Under the pieces are notes generated by a model. It saw only the letters and a list, made by a program, of their open reading frames with translations, did no database searches and was not told the origin of the DNA. A DNA stretch of 56,297 nt from CAADGU01 sp964581605 (GTDB lineage Bacteria; Chloroflexota; Anaerolineae; Promineifilales; Promineifilaceae): NCBI GenBank assembly GCA_964581605.1, contig CAZOPF010000029.1, forward strand, positions 1 to 56,297, read 5' to 3'. Position numbers and translations under genes: made by a program. Below, piece by piece: positions 26,612-36,368 of the stretch (its first letter is position 1; each line of letters begins with the position of its first letter).

Positions 26612-27592
26612 TTACGCACGCAAGTAATTAAAAATAACTTTCGAGCCATCCGGTTCAATCTTAAACTGAAGTTCTTGCAACCCGCCTAATGCCTTGCGAA
26701 CAGAATCCTGACATTCATAAGGGCAGTAAAGCAGTAAAAATCCACCGCCACCGGCACCTGATATTTTTCCGCCAATAGCCCCTGCTTTACGAGCAACACA
26801 ATAAATTTCATCCAGCATACTATTACTGATCTGGCTGGCCAGTTGCCTCTTTAACATCCAACTCTCATGTAACAATTCACCCATAGCGTCTATGTTTCCG
26901 GCCATCACCTCTTCGCGGGCGATATAGGTGATGTGCTTCATTTCTTTTAGCACGGCCAGTTTGTCTTGAATGTTTTGCTTTTGTTCTGTTAATACAGTGT
27001 CTGAACGCCGTGTAACACCTGTAAAAAAAAGCATCGTGTTTTCATTCAGTTTTTTGCGCTGTTCCGATGTCAGGGCAATGCGTTCCGATTTAATGGTTCC
27101 ATCTATGCCAAACTCCATAAAACGGAAACCGCCATAAGCTGCAATGTATTGATCCTGAACACCACTGGGCTTTCTTAAGGTCTCTATCTCAATTTCACAC
27201 GCTTGCTGGGCTAATTGTTCAGCCGACACCAGTTCACCTTTCAAGCTGTACATAGCATGAAGCGCACCCACTGTTACTGTTGCCGAAGATCCCAGACCAG
27301 AACCATCGGAAGGAATATCACCCATTGTCGTAATTTCTATACCCTCCCTGATGCCTGTCTTGCGCAAGGATTCACGGATGAGTTCATGGTGAATTTCATC
27401 CACTTGATCAACCATTTCTGTTTTGGTCCAACCCACACGCAGTTTGCGGTCAAACCGTTCTTTTATGGTGACAAAGATGTATTTGTCAATAGCTGTACTC
27501 AGGACACACCCGCCTTCTTGCCGATAGTAAGAAGGAAAGTCTGTCCCCCCGCCAAAAAAACTCACACGTAAAGGCGTTTGGACGATAATCAT
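26612..27592 (-). CDS. hddA: D-glycero-alpha-D-manno-heptose 7-phosphate kinase (GHMP family)
   Basis: Phosphorylates heptose 7-phosphate at C1 for the GDP-heptose branch used in S-layer and capsule glycans. The 326-residue GHMP kinase has the N-terminal TPLRVSFFGGGTDFPSYY, the ATP loop PSDGSGLGSSATVTVG (about 94-109) and the C-terminal GKISGAGGGGFLLLYCP. These match HddA and the related fucokinase-like group. It is coupled to gmhA; the phosphatase (gmhB) and guanylyltransferase (hddC) needed to finish the pathway are not in the window. Confidence 0.88.
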   Translation of the reverse strand: MIIVQTPLRVSFFGGGTDFPSYYRQEGGCVLSTAIDKYIFVTIKERFDRKLRVGWTKTEMVDQVDEIHHELIRESLRKTGIREGIEITTMGDIPSDGSGLGSSATVTVGALHAMYSLKGELVSAEQLAQQACEIEIETLRKPSGVQDQYIAAYGGFRFMEFGIDGTIKSERIALTSEQRKKLNENTMLFFTGVTRRSDTVLTEQKQNIQDKLAVLKEMKHITYIAREEVMAGNIDAMGELLHESWMLKRQLASQISNSMLDEIYCVARKAGAIGGKISGAGGGGFLLLYCPYECQDSVRKALGGLQELQFKIEPDGSKVIFNYLRA

Positions 27593-27640
27593 AATGTTCT
27601 CTTTTTAGTCGGCCGTAAACCTGCCGATGCAACGGGGTAT

Positions 27641-29143
27641 TTAATAGGCTCCCCGGCCTTTTAGAATGGCCGGAATGGTTTGGAGAAGAAGTTGAATGTC
27701 CAGCCAGATAGTCCAGTTACGTATGTAATACATGTCCAGCTTGACTCGTTCGTCATAGGTAATATCGGAACGGCCGCTAACCTGCCATAAACCTGTAATG
27801 CCGGGTAGTACGGTTAGTAAATTCAATGCCCAATCGTTATATTTTTCCATTTCTGAGGGAGAAATCATACGTGGCCCCACAAGGGACATCTCCCGTTTTA
27901 AGACATTAAACAGTTGGGGCAGTTCATCCAGGCTGGCTTTACGCAGGAATTGACCAACACGAGTAATGCGGGGATCAGATTTAAGTTTATGCTTTTCCGC
28001 CAGCTCTTTTTGTAGTTCCGGGTGTTGTGCCAGAATCTCTTCCCCATTTACGTGCATGGTACGGAATTTATAGGCGTCAAATTGACGGCCGTTAATACCC
28101 ATCACCCGCCGCCGATAAATGATAGGCCCCGGAGAATCCAGGCGGATAATAATGGCAATGATCGCCAGTAAGGGCACAACAATCAGCATCCCAGAACCAA
28201 TAAGGGCATAATCCAAAAGCATCTTGAAAACACTGTCTAGCCCCGTCATCCGCACTTTTTGTACCCGCACCAGTGGCGTACAGGCCATTTCTTTAACCTC
28301 TAATCCTGTTGTGATTATTTCGAAAAGGCCAGACGAAAGTCGGAGGTTTAATCCACTTAACAGCCCATATTTTTTGAAGATATTTAACATCTCTACACGG
28401 GTCATTGAGCTGGTAGCAATAATCAATTCTTCCACGCCATATCTGGCAATGAAGTGGTCTAGATGCAATGTGTCACCCAGGCATTGCAGTTGTTTATAAA
28501 CGGCCGTACCTGGCTTCAGATGGTCATCCACATACCCCAACACATGCAAACCAGAAGTTTGCCACCCAATCAGCTGCTCACCTAACAATTTCCCTTCTTC
28601 ATTAGCCCCCACAATCAAGGCTGGTGACAGGTAATACCCGCGTTTACGTAGCGCATAGACCAATCGGCGAACAGAGAAACGGCCGAAACTCACAAATAAA
28701 AACGTCAGCAGCCAGGCCACCAACAACCAGCCGCGTGCTAATACAAAATCAACCTTCAAAAAACTAAAAAACACCACGGCCATAATACCAACACTGGCCG
28801 CCTTGAATATAAGCGAATATTCTTGTGTCCCACCCAGCAAATTTCGTCGGTTATATAGCCCAAATCCCCAAAACACGACCGCCCAAATGGGATTCATAAA
28901 CAAACTGACATTGCGATAAAACTCATAAACAGGGTCTACTTCAGCTTGAAAGAGGGGAAAATCCGAGTAAAACCGCACAAAAAAGGCAACCAAAAATGCC
29001 ATCCCCACCATAAAAAAGTCATTGATAATAAGAACAGCAATGAGAAACCGCCATTGGTTACGCTGAAAGAACGTAGAAACTTGATCAAAGGGATTGAAGG
29101 GAGTTCCGATTGTTTTTTCTAGGGAATTAGCTGTTGGATGCAA
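27641..29143 (-). CDS. Undecaprenyl-phosphate sugar phosphotransferase (WbaP/WcaJ-like)
   Basis: Starts polysaccharide synthesis by moving a sugar-1-phosphate to undecaprenyl phosphate at the inner face of the membrane. The 500 residues have four to five N-terminal helices, a nucleotide-fold middle (ALIVGANEEGKLLGEQL), a fifth helix near 310 and the catalytic C-terminal domain: DSPGPIIYRRRVMG, YKFRTM, KSDPRITRVGQFLRKASLDELPQL split over two motifs, and PGITGLWQVSGR. The start is a TTG with GGAGG eight bases upstream. The sugar is probably glucose or galactose, not provable from sequence. The 150-base upstream spacer (29144-29293) holds nothing recognisable. Confidence 0.92.
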   Translation of the reverse strand: MHPTANSLEKTIGTPFNPFDQVSTFFQRNQWRFLIAVLIINDFFMVGMAFLVAFFVRFYSDFPLFQAEVDPVYEFYRNVSLFMNPIWAVVFWGFGLYNRRNLLGGTQEYSLIFKAASVGIMAVVFFSFLKVDFVLARGWLLVAWLLTFLFVSFGRFSVRRLVYALRKRGYYLSPALIVGANEEGKLLGEQLIGWQTSGLHVLGYVDDHLKPGTAVYKQLQCLGDTLHLDHFIARYGVEELIIATSSMTRVEMLNIFKKYGLLSGLNLRLSSGLFEIITTGLEVKEMACTPLVRVQKVRMTGLDSVFKMLLDYALIGSGMLIVVPLLAIIAIIIRLDSPGPIIYRRRVMGINGRQFDAYKFRTMHVNGEEILAQHPELQKELAEKHKLKSDPRITRVGQFLRKASLDELPQLFNVLKREMSLVGPRMISPSEMEKYNDWALNLLTVLPGITGLWQVSGRSDITYDERVKLDMYYIRNWTIWLDIQLLLQTIPAILKGRGAY

Positions 29144-29293
29144 TGCTCACTCCTCCGCAGGATACACACAATAACTCTTGGTGACGTTTAGTTACTGGTA
29201 AAACTGTAGTCCTATATTATTAAGAACTGGCTTACAGGGAGGGCATATGAAGGTTTGAGCAGCTGTGGATGGGCGCAACCATATGGCAGCACA

Positions 29294-30508
29294 TCAGGCC
29301 ATAAGTGACTGGTAAATATCAGCCAGATTGCCAGCGATTTGCCGCCAATCATGGTGATGCTTTACAAATTGATATCCATTTTCACCAAGATGTTGAGCAA
29401 ATTGGGGGTTATTTAGTAAGGTGAGGATGTGGGCCGCAAAAGTGGTTGGCCTATCACCTACCAGAAAGTGTTGATGGGGCACGGCCGTAAACGATTTTGC
29501 TGCTTGAGGCGAAACTACCACCGGCGTGGCGCAGGCCATGGCTTCCAACACCTTGTTTTGCATCCCGGCCGCGTAAGGAATGGGGGCCACTGCCAGCGTA
29601 GCTTGCCGCAGATAAGGCGCCAATTCAGGCACCATGCCCGTAACGATTATATTGGATTGCTCCGCCAGCTTTTGCAAGGCCGGGGAAGGGTCTTTACCCA
29701 CTATCATCAATTTCGCATCTGGGCGTTCTTGCCATACCAGCGGCATAATTGCCTCTACCAGGTGCATTACCATGGTGATGTTAGCATGGTAACTCATCTT
29801 TCCTGTCACAATAATAGTGGCCGCATCGCGTTTGACGGTTCGATCAGGCGTAAAAGCCTCTAAATTAGCCCCTTGTGCCAGAACCATCACAGGCGGTTCG
29901 GGCACGTCTGGTGAGGCTAATGCGAGCAGTGCTTCTTTATCAATGGGCGATGTTACCAACACACGGTCAAATTCATTAACCACACTCCCTTCAAATTGGC
30001 GCGTGCGGTTCAAATCCAGATTAGTAATGAGGCGGCCAAACTGACTCTTTGTCTGTTTGATGGCCTGCTCAAACAGAAAACTAATGCAGTCCACACTATC
30101 CCACACAATGGGAACGGCCGTACCCATTTCCTTGAGATATAAACCATACTGAGCGCCCCGCAAATGTTCTACATGAATCACATCAAATGGCGGATGACCG
30201 TTTTCGGCCGTTAGCAATGCCTTTAACCCATGGGCCATTTCTGGCTGCCAACAGTAAACAGATTGCAGCGGCCGTGAAGATGGCAACACGCGCAAACAGT
30301 TATATAAAGAACGCCATTTAGGCAAGTCATAAACAATCAGCCGATGGCATTCCTTCTTCAGGCGAGCCACGTCTTCACTTTCTGCTTCATTGCTCTGCAA
30401 CGTGACAACCGTCACCTCGTGGCCCAACTGGTTCAAATAGTAAATGAGGTTATATGAACGTGAGCGGATCAAACTGGGCACATATGGCACAATATACAAA
30501 ATGCGCAT
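29294..30508 (-). CDS. Glycosyltransferase family 4
   Basis: A 404-residue retaining GT-B transferase. The N-terminus has MRILYIVPYVPS with the arginine-containing donor loop, the middle FDVIHVEHLRGAQYGL, and the C-terminal donor site PYAAGMQNKVLEAMACATPVV, where the E-x7-E-like motif of GT4 is found. A GGGGGG stretch lies upstream of the ATG, which follows the stop codon of the GT-C gene by one base. It adds a sugar to the lipid-linked repeat unit; donor and acceptor are unknown. Confidence 0.88.
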   Translation of the reverse strand: MRILYIVPYVPSLIRSRSYNLIYYLNQLGHEVTVVTLQSNEAESEDVARLKKECHRLIVYDLPKWRSLYNCLRVLPSSRPLQSVYCWQPEMAHGLKALLTAENGHPPFDVIHVEHLRGAQYGLYLKEMGTAVPIVWDSVDCISFLFEQAIKQTKSQFGRLITNLDLNRTRQFEGSVVNEFDRVLVTSPIDKEALLALASPDVPEPPVMVLAQGANLEAFTPDRTVKRDAATIIVTGKMSYHANITMVMHLVEAIMPLVWQERPDAKLMIVGKDPSPALQKLAEQSNIIVTGMVPELAPYLRQATLAVAPIPYAAGMQNKVLEAMACATPVVVSPQAAKSFTAVPHQHFLVGDRPTTFAAHILTLLNNPQFAQHLGENGYQFVKHHHDWRQIAGNLADIYQSLMA

Positions 30509-30509
30509 C

Positions 30510-31817
30510 TTAAGCCCCCCCAGATTTCACTGCCCACTCAGGCAGAGCACGTGGCAGCAGCCGCCCCACCAGATCAACCACGCCCAAACCCGCAAAAATC
30601 AACAACACCGCATCTACCGGCAGCCGATAACGGATGAGTGCCCAGGTGAGCAGGTGGACGGCCGTATAGATTAAACAAAACAGTATCAATAAAAACACCG
30701 GCTGCGCCAACAAAGACCACCCCCACTGCCGTCGCAGCGCCAGAAAAAGACCATATGCCATAAACGGCAACAGCAGACCAAAACTGCCCATCCGCGCCAC
30801 ATTACTCAACAGGCCCGAATCGGCCGTCGGCCAGAACGTAAAATAAACTGGAATCCGACTCAATGAAAGCAGAACATACCGCCCCGGATCGGCCGTTACA
30901 AAACCAATCCCCCGCTGCAAAAACTCCTGGTCCAATGCGGCTTCGTCCAGTTCATTGATGGGCACATCCTGGGGAATGAGCGGCCGATAATCATCCAAAA
31001 TAGGGATGAAGCGCGTGCCATACACGGGGTGATTGCCCAGATAAAAAGCATAACCGGCATTGGTGTTGAGCAGAACAAAGCGACCAAACCGGGTATAGTT
31101 GTAATAGGTGAAGGGCAGAACCATCACCACAATAACCAGACCGGCGGCAATCGTCTGCGCCCAGGGGATACGGCCGTGCCCCTTCCACCCCGCCCACAAC
31201 AGCCACAGCAACTGAAACGGGACAAACAGCATATACAACTGGCGCAACAGCACCGTCAGGCCCAAAAGCAAACCCAACAACACCCCCCAACGGAGTCCTC
31301 TTTTCTCCTCTGCCAACAAAATAGTGACATATAGCGAAGCCAGTATGACGGTGATGTAAAATGGTTCCGTCATCAGCGTTGCACCGTAGTAGATGAAGTA
31401 AAAGTAAACGGCCGTCAGCCCGGCCGCCGCCACGCCTACCCACTCGCCAAACAACCGCCGCCCAATCAAATAGGCCAGATACGGTTGCAAAACCCCGACC
31501 ACTACCACCTGAATCAGTCGGGCTACCAGTGGATTTGGGCCAAACAATTGGTAGGCGGCCGCCACATACAACGAATACAAAAAACTCCAATGCGCTGTCG
31601 GTTCATTCGGCCGCGTCAGCGGCCACCACGCCTCGCCAAACGTAAAACCATGCCCCGCAATCAGCCGCAGCCCCAGATTATGATAAGACAACTGATCATT
31701 TGTCCCCGGCAAAATAACCACTTCATTTCCCAGATACCAGGCAGCCACCAGCCGCAACAATACGGAAACCCCCAAAATCACCCACAAAACCTGTTTCGGC
31801 CGTAACTTTCGCATCAT
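30510..31817 (-). CDS. GT-C/family 39-like membrane glycosyltransferase
   Basis: A 435-residue polytopic protein with about 11 hydrophobic segments. It has the N-terminal acidic loop PGTNDQLSYHNLGLRLIAGHGF and the later YYGATLMTEPFYITVI, both typical of the PMT/ArnT-like (PF13231-type) family that uses polyprenyl-phosphate sugars on the outer face of the membrane. It may glycosylate lipid or protein acceptors; a Wzy-like polymerase role cannot be excluded because no other polymerase is seen in the locus. Start codons at 31817 and 31814 are both possible; GAGAGAGG fits the second better. Confidence 0.8.
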   Translation of the reverse strand: MMRKLRPKQVLWVILGVSVLLRLVAAWYLGNEVVILPGTNDQLSYHNLGLRLIAGHGFTFGEAWWPLTRPNEPTAHWSFLYSLYVAAAYQLFGPNPLVARLIQVVVVGVLQPYLAYLIGRRLFGEWVGVAAAGLTAVYFYFIYYGATLMTEPFYITVILASLYVTILLAEEKRGLRWGVLLGLLLGLTVLLRQLYMLFVPFQLLWLLWAGWKGHGRIPWAQTIAAGLVIVVMVLPFTYYNYTRFGRFVLLNTNAGYAFYLGNHPVYGTRFIPILDDYRPLIPQDVPINELDEAALDQEFLQRGIGFVTADPGRYVLLSLSRIPVYFTFWPTADSGLLSNVARMGSFGLLLPFMAYGLFLALRRQWGWSLLAQPVFLLILFCLIYTAVHLLTWALIRYRLPVDAVLLIFAGLGVVDLVGRLLPRALPEWAVKSGGA

Positions 31818-31826
31818 CCTCTCTCT

Positions 31827-32975
31827 TTATTCACCACTAAACGGCTCACACTGCCCGGTGAGCAGCACATCCACGGTGCGTGCTGCCGCCCGGCCGTCAC
31901 CGTATGGATTGATCGCCTGGGCCATCGCTGCATAAGCAGCCTCATCCCGCAGCAAACAATCTGCTTCCTGCACAATACGCTTCCGGTTTGTGCCCACTAA
32001 TCGTGCTGCCCCGGCCGCCACCGCCTCCGGCCGTTCCGTCGTCTCCCGCAGCACCAGCACCGGCACACCCAGACTGGGCGCTTCCTCCTGCACCCCACCC
32101 GAATCGGTGAGGATCAGGCGGCTGTGTTTCATCAGGTGCGTCAGCGAGGAGTAATCTACCGGTGGCAGCAGGGTGATACCAGCCACATGGCCTAACTGCT
32201 CATGCACCGGCCCCCAGATATTGGGGTTGCGATGTACCGGATAAACAAAGTGCAAATCAGGCCACATGCTTGCCAATGTCTGCAACGCCTGGCAAATATC
32301 CAAAATGGGACGGCCGTGATTCTCCCTTCGATGCGCCGTCACCAACACCACCCGGCGTTCATCCCCTGCCACCAATTCCGCCAGCCCATGTTGGGACAGT
32401 TCGGCTTGAGCAGCGGCCGTGAGCGGCCGTGCCGCCACCCACAGCAGCGCGTCAATCACCGTATTCCCGGTAATATGCACACTGTTCGTCGAAATCCCCT
32501 CGGCCAACAAATTGGCCTGCGCCCCCTTCGTGGGCGCAAAATGTAAATCGCTTACATGATCGGCAACCACCCGGTTCATCTCCTCCGGGAACGGGTTGGC
32601 CCGGTCATACGTGCGCAGCCCTGCCTCCACATGCCCCACCCGCACCCGGCGATGATGGGCGGCAATGGCAGCGGCCATCACCGTCGTCGTATCCCCCTGC
32701 ACCAGCAGCCAATCCGGCTGCATCTCGGCCAGAATAGGATCAAGGGCCAGCAGCACCCGCGCTGCCACCTGGCTGGGCGTCTGGTTTTGCTGCATCAGGT
32801 TCAAATCCACATCGGGTGTAATGGCAAAAAGCGATAGCACCTGATCCAGCATTTCCCGGTGCTGCCCGGTAGCGCATACAATTGTCTCCACCTCACGCCG
32901 TGCCTGTAACTCATGCACAATGGGCGCCATTTTGATCGCTTCCGGCCGTGTGCCCACCACAATCATTACTTTCAT
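31827..32975 (-). CDS. wecB: UDP-N-acetylglucosamine 2-epimerase (non-hydrolysing)
   Basis: Makes UDP-N-acetylmannosamine for surface glycans. The 382 residues carry the family signatures VVGTRPEAIKMAPI at the N-terminus, GDTTTVMAAAIAA, VGHVEAGLRT, NPFPEEMNR and LTDSGGVQEEAPSLG with VLRETTERPE. AAGGA precedes the ATG. No UDP-ManNAc dehydrogenase (wecC) is next to it, so ManNAc itself may be used. Confidence 0.94.
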   Translation of the reverse strand: MKVMIVVGTRPEAIKMAPIVHELQARREVETIVCATGQHREMLDQVLSLFAITPDVDLNLMQQNQTPSQVAARVLLALDPILAEMQPDWLLVQGDTTTVMAAAIAAHHRRVRVGHVEAGLRTYDRANPFPEEMNRVVADHVSDLHFAPTKGAQANLLAEGISTNSVHITGNTVIDALLWVAARPLTAAAQAELSQHGLAELVAGDERRVVLVTAHRRENHGRPILDICQALQTLASMWPDLHFVYPVHRNPNIWGPVHEQLGHVAGITLLPPVDYSSLTHLMKHSRLILTDSGGVQEEAPSLGVPVLVLRETTERPEAVAAGAARLVGTNRKRIVQEADCLLRDEAAYAAMAQAINPYGDGRAAARTVDVLLTGQCEPFSGE

Positions 32976-32988
32976 TCGTAGTCCTTAT

Positions 32989-33021
32989 AGACCTTAAGGG
33001 TTTCTAAAACCCTTAGGGTCT
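32989..33021. terminator. Hairpin on the 3' end of a glycosyltransferase gene
   Basis: Fifteen-base arms (AGACCTTAAGGGTTT at 32989-33003 and its near complement at 33007-33021) with a three-base loop. The stop codon of the upstream glycosyltransferase (33013-33015) lies inside the right arm. A related degenerate copy occurs near 54592-54615. No T tract; the role could be attenuation or mRNA protection. Confidence 0.6.
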
Positions 33022-34218
33022 GTAGATTTCATCCCAACTTTGGTAGGTCTTGCGCCAGTCATAATGGGTTTCCAGAGTAGTACGGCCGTGCTGCCCCAAC
33101 TGTGCTGCCCGCTCCGGCTCATGCAGCAACCCTATGGCGGCCTGAGCAAACTCTCTGGCCGTGTCGGCAATTAAAATGTCGTGCCCATTGGTATACCCAA
33201 TACCCTCTGCGCCAATGGTCGTGCTGACAATGGGCAGCCCCCATGACCAGCCATCTACAATTTTGACGCGCATCCCCCCCCCGGCATGAAGGGGCACAAT
33301 GAAGACGGCCGTCTCCTGCAAAAACGGGGCCACATCATCCACGTAACCGGTTACTTCCAGGTTCGGTAGATGGAGCGTTTGCAATTCGGCCGGCGGCTCT
33401 TTGCCCATCACGGTAAAGATCGCGTCTGGCACGGCCGCATGAATGAGCGGCCACACCTCCCTGGCAAACCAGACCACGCCGGCCGCGTTTGGCGGCCAGT
33501 GCAACCCACCCAAAAACGTCACGCGCCGCCCATCCGCCCGCCGGGCGATAACCGTTTTTGCCATCGGGTCGGCACAAATGGGAATGACGGGGCCGGTGAT
33601 CTGGGCAGCAGATGTTCCGGCCACGGCTGCTACGGCCGTTTTATCATCAGCCGTCACCCACACCACCCGGTCAAACTGTTGGCACATCGCCACTTCAAAC
33701 CGGGCCATGTGGTGCGACTCTTGTTTGAGAATGGCCCGCATCAGTGGGTTGCCAGAACTATCGGCCAGCCGTTGGGGGATGAGATAGGTGGCGTTGTGTT
33801 GGTCAAGCACGGCCGTCAGGCTTGGCTGTACCTTTTTGGCCGTCAGCGCATATTGGGCCATCCACAACTGGTCTGCATGAACAGCGTCATACTGATTGTG
33901 GGTTGCCAATGTTCTGACCACCTGGTGCATTTCGTCAACGGTGTCACGGGCAATGAGGAACGGCCGTCGCCGCAACAAACTGCTTCCCAGATACCACACA
34001 TCCTTGATCCGTGACCGCCGCATCAACACCGTCTGCACGGCCGGGCAATACTGGCGCATATGGTCAATATGTGCCGGTTTATCACTCTCACGGCAAAAAG
34101 CGACCAGCGTCACCGCGTGCCCGGCCTGCGCCAGATATTGCAACACATGGTAAATGCGCACCTTTGGCCCGGCATCGGGAGGGTATGGGATGAGTTGGGA
34201 GAGGTAGAGAATTTTCAT
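33013..34218 (-). CDS. Glycosyltransferase family 4 (EpsH/PEP-CTERM-associated type)
   Basis: A 401-residue GT-B enzyme. It opens MKILYLSQLIPYPPDAGPK and carries FLGGLHWPPNAAGVVWF, a pattern of the sugar transferases found in exopolysaccharide loci with exosortase-type systems, then a donor site PLHAGGGMRVKIVDGWSWGLP and the C-terminal DWRKTYQSWDEIY. The start lies just after a 7-nt-repeat hairpin, without a Shine-Dalgarno sequence. Specificity unknown. Confidence 0.87.
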   Translation of the reverse strand: MKILYLSQLIPYPPDAGPKVRIYHVLQYLAQAGHAVTLVAFCRESDKPAHIDHMRQYCPAVQTVLMRRSRIKDVWYLGSSLLRRRPFLIARDTVDEMHQVVRTLATHNQYDAVHADQLWMAQYALTAKKVQPSLTAVLDQHNATYLIPQRLADSSGNPLMRAILKQESHHMARFEVAMCQQFDRVVWVTADDKTAVAAVAGTSAAQITGPVIPICADPMAKTVIARRADGRRVTFLGGLHWPPNAAGVVWFAREVWPLIHAAVPDAIFTVMGKEPPAELQTLHLPNLEVTGYVDDVAPFLQETAVFIVPLHAGGGMRVKIVDGWSWGLPIVSTTIGAEGIGYTNGHDILIADTAREFAQAAIGLLHEPERAAQLGQHGRTTLETHYDWRKTYQSWDEIYRP

Positions 34219-34324
34219 CGGTGATCGGTGAGCAGTGAGCGGTGAGCAGTGAGCGGTGAGCAGTGAGCGGTGAGCAGTGAGCAGTAATTTCTAACTGCTT
34301 ACTGCTTACTGCTTACTGCCCACT
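34219..34324. repeat. Hairpin built of phased 7-nt repeats
   Basis: Left arm alternates GAGCGGT and GAGCAGT over about nine units; right arm repeats ACTGCTT. The arms are complementary around the TAATTTCTAA loop near 34285. It fills the spacer between the GT2 stop codon and the GT4 start. Confidence 0.85.
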
Positions 34325-34330
34325 TTCTTC

Positions 34331-35236
34331 TTAAAAGCCGGGCAATGCCTTCACCAGTTGCCAATATCGCCCCGCCAGTGCCAGGTGTTCGTCCCGTTTG
34401 GGCGGCCGTTCCAGCCAGGCGATGGGGGCGATGAGCAGCCGGGCCAGGGAAGCAATGAACAACATGAGTTTGTATAGGGCGGCCGTCACACGGCCGTAAT
34501 GCTTCCGCATATACCGCATTTTCCCTTCATACAACCTTAAAAACATCTCTGTCTTCACCTGCCGCGTACTTTGCCCCCCTAAATGGACAATTTGCGCCTG
34601 CGGCACCCAGAAAATGCTCCATCCGGCCTGGCTGATTCGATGACACAGGTCAATCTCTTCCGAAAACATGAAGTAGCTCTCGTCCATCAGGCCAATGGCT
34701 TCCAGGATGTGCCGCCGCGCCATAATGCAGGCGCCTAGCAATGCTTCCACCGGGTGTGGAGTGCTGGTATCCCAGCTATCCATATGGTAGCGGATACGGC
34801 CGTCCAGATGAAACATCCGCAGCAGTTCCCGGCCTAGTGTCGGCGTGGGGTAACAAGAAAGCTGTAATGAACCATCCGCATTCAGCAACCGCGCTCCACA
34901 GGCGCCTGCCTCCGGGTGAACATCCAGAAACTCAACCAGCGTGGTCAATGCCCCGGCATAGACGATGGTATCCGGGTTCAGCAGCAGCACATATTCGCCT
35001 GTGCAGTGGCGCATCGCCTGGTTATTGGCAGTGGCAAAACCAGGGTTTGTCTCATTTTGCAATAGCTTCACCTGCGGAAACCGCGCCTGTACCATTGCCG
35101 GTGAGCCATCGGTAGAAGCATTATCTACCACCCATACCTCAAAAGGCACGGCCGGCGCATGGGCAAACAGTGAATCCAGGCATTGGGCCAGGATTTCTAA
35201 AGTGTTCCAACTGACAATGACGATGGAGAGTTTCAT
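34331..35236 (-). CDS. Glycosyltransferase family 2 (rhamnosyltransferase-like)
   Basis: A 301-residue GT-A enzyme with SIVIVSWNTLEIL at the start, WVVDNASTDGS, the NPGFATANNQAM loop, the metal-binding LLLNPDTIV and the acceptor-side ESYFMFSEEIDLCHRI, as in WbbL-type rhamnosyltransferases. Residues near 250-270 form a hydrophobic stretch. The ATG at 35236 is chosen because the family starts there; the open frame to 35293 runs through a hairpin. It lies downstream of an acyltransferase, separated only by that hairpin. Confidence 0.9.
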   Translation of the reverse strand: MKLSIVIVSWNTLEILAQCLDSLFAHAPAVPFEVWVVDNASTDGSPAMVQARFPQVKLLQNETNPGFATANNQAMRHCTGEYVLLLNPDTIVYAGALTTLVEFLDVHPEAGACGARLLNADGSLQLSCYPTPTLGRELLRMFHLDGRIRYHMDSWDTSTPHPVEALLGACIMARRHILEAIGLMDESYFMFSEEIDLCHRISQAGWSIFWVPQAQIVHLGGQSTRQVKTEMFLRLYEGKMRYMRKHYGRVTAALYKLMLFIASLARLLIAPIAWLERPPKRDEHLALAGRYWQLVKALPGF

Positions 35237-35246
35237 AGAGAACGGC

Positions 35247-35290
35247 GATAAAGAGATGAGGAGATCGGTCAATCTCCTCATCTCTTTATC
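35247..35290. repeat. 19-bp perfect hairpin with 8-nt period, on a stop codon
   Basis: Arms at 35247-35265 and 35272-35290 are perfectly complementary. On the minus strand the element reads as 8-nt blocks GATAAAGA, GATGAGGA, GATTGACC, GATCTCCT, CATCTCTT. The acyltransferase stop codon (35286-35288) is inside it. The GT2 start follows 11 bases later with no other ribosome site. Confidence 0.8.
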
Positions 35291-36320
35291 CAAAAACGTA
35301 GCGATACAGTTTGCGGGTAGACGGCCGTTTAGCCACCCACTCCATGACTAACAAAGGTACAAACAAGGCAACCACAAATAACATCGGGTAAATGAGAATG
35401 GGGTACCCAAACAGGCCCGGCCACAGCCGGTGTATGGCAAACAGCACCCAATCCAGCACAATAAAATGAATGAGGTAGATGCCATAACTGCGCCGCCCTA
35501 CCTGCTCAAAACGAGAGACGGCCGGGATGCTGTTGCGGTTGATGATGGGCAGCAGAAACATGAGCGGAACGGGGGCCAGGAAACGGGCCCAGGGGGCGGC
35601 CACAATGCCAAAAGCATTGAAGATACCCAGCAGGAAGAACAGGGCCACGGCCGTCAGGCTCGCCCACATCCACCGCTGCAACTGCGGCTTCAAGGCTGCA
35701 TTGTGCATACTAAAAATCAGCCCCATGGGGAAATAAATTGCCCAATCCGCCATCGTCGTCCGCAATACCGGCGGTGTCAGATACCACGTCCAGCCGGGCA
35801 GGTTGTGAATGCCAAACGCCTCCATTGGCTTCACGGCCGCCATGAGGAAAAGCTGATACAACCCAATCCCCAACAGTAGCAGCCAGCCAAACCGTTTGCC
35901 CACTATCACCAGCAGCGGGGAGATGATGTAATAAAACAGCAGCAAGGGCACAAAATGATACGGAAAGCCAACCAGCAAACTCTTGATATACCCCAGGAGG
36001 GATTGTGATTGCTGCCGTGTCACCAGCACCGTCAGATAAAAGACGGCCGACCAGATGAGGTACGGCCACAAAATATGCTTCACGCTGCCCCAGATAAACT
36101 TTACCGATAATGCCGTCTTTCCTCTGGCCGCGTAAGAAACAAACGCACCGGAAATAAAGAGAAAGGTGGGAACGGCAAAGGTGCCAAACGCCTGTAAAAC
36201 CGTTAGCAGATATTGTGCCCACCCCTCTACCGGGGCAAAGGTGTCACCAGCCGTGATGGTGTGATTGAGCACAATGAGGACAATGGCAACCCCACTTAAC
36301 GCCCCATATTGACGATTCAT
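35286..36320 (-). CDS. Acyltransferase family 3 (OafA/YrhL-like)
   Basis: A 344-residue membrane protein with about ten helices that transfers acyl groups (usually acetyl) to surface sugars. The N-terminal RQYGALSGVAIVLIVLNHT includes the conserved His, and PTFLFISGAF and the C-terminal RRSYGIYLIHFIVLDW are family hallmarks. GGGAGAAG precedes the ATG. It modifies the glycan made by the surrounding transferases. Confidence 0.88.
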   Translation of the reverse strand: MNRQYGALSGVAIVLIVLNHTITAGDTFAPVEGWAQYLLTVLQAFGTFAVPTFLFISGAFVSYAARGKTALSVKFIWGSVKHILWPYLIWSAVFYLTVLVTRQQSQSLLGYIKSLLVGFPYHFVPLLLFYYIISPLLVIVGKRFGWLLLLGIGLYQLFLMAAVKPMEAFGIHNLPGWTWYLTPPVLRTTMADWAIYFPMGLIFSMHNAALKPQLQRWMWASLTAVALFFLLGIFNAFGIVAAPWARFLAPVPLMFLLPIINRNSIPAVSRFEQVGRRSYGIYLIHFIVLDWVLFAIHRLWPGLFGYPILIYPMLFVVALFVPLLVMEWVAKRPSTRKLYRYVFG

Positions 36321-36337
36321 ACACTTCTCCCAACAGT

Positions 36338-36368
36338 CCGATAACCAAATACCGTTTACCGATTACGC
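36338..36368. repeat. Short 7-nt repeat run after the nadE-like gene
   Basis: On the minus strand GTAATCG, GTAAACG, GTATTTG and GTTATCG follow directly after the stop codon of the nadE-like gene. It is a one-arm, degenerate member of the phased-repeat class. Confidence 0.55.

Noticed and set aside
28224..28499. Small plus-strand frame antisense to the WbaP-like gene
   Set aside because: No Shine-Dalgarno sequence, no recognisable protein features, and the opposite strand is conserved.
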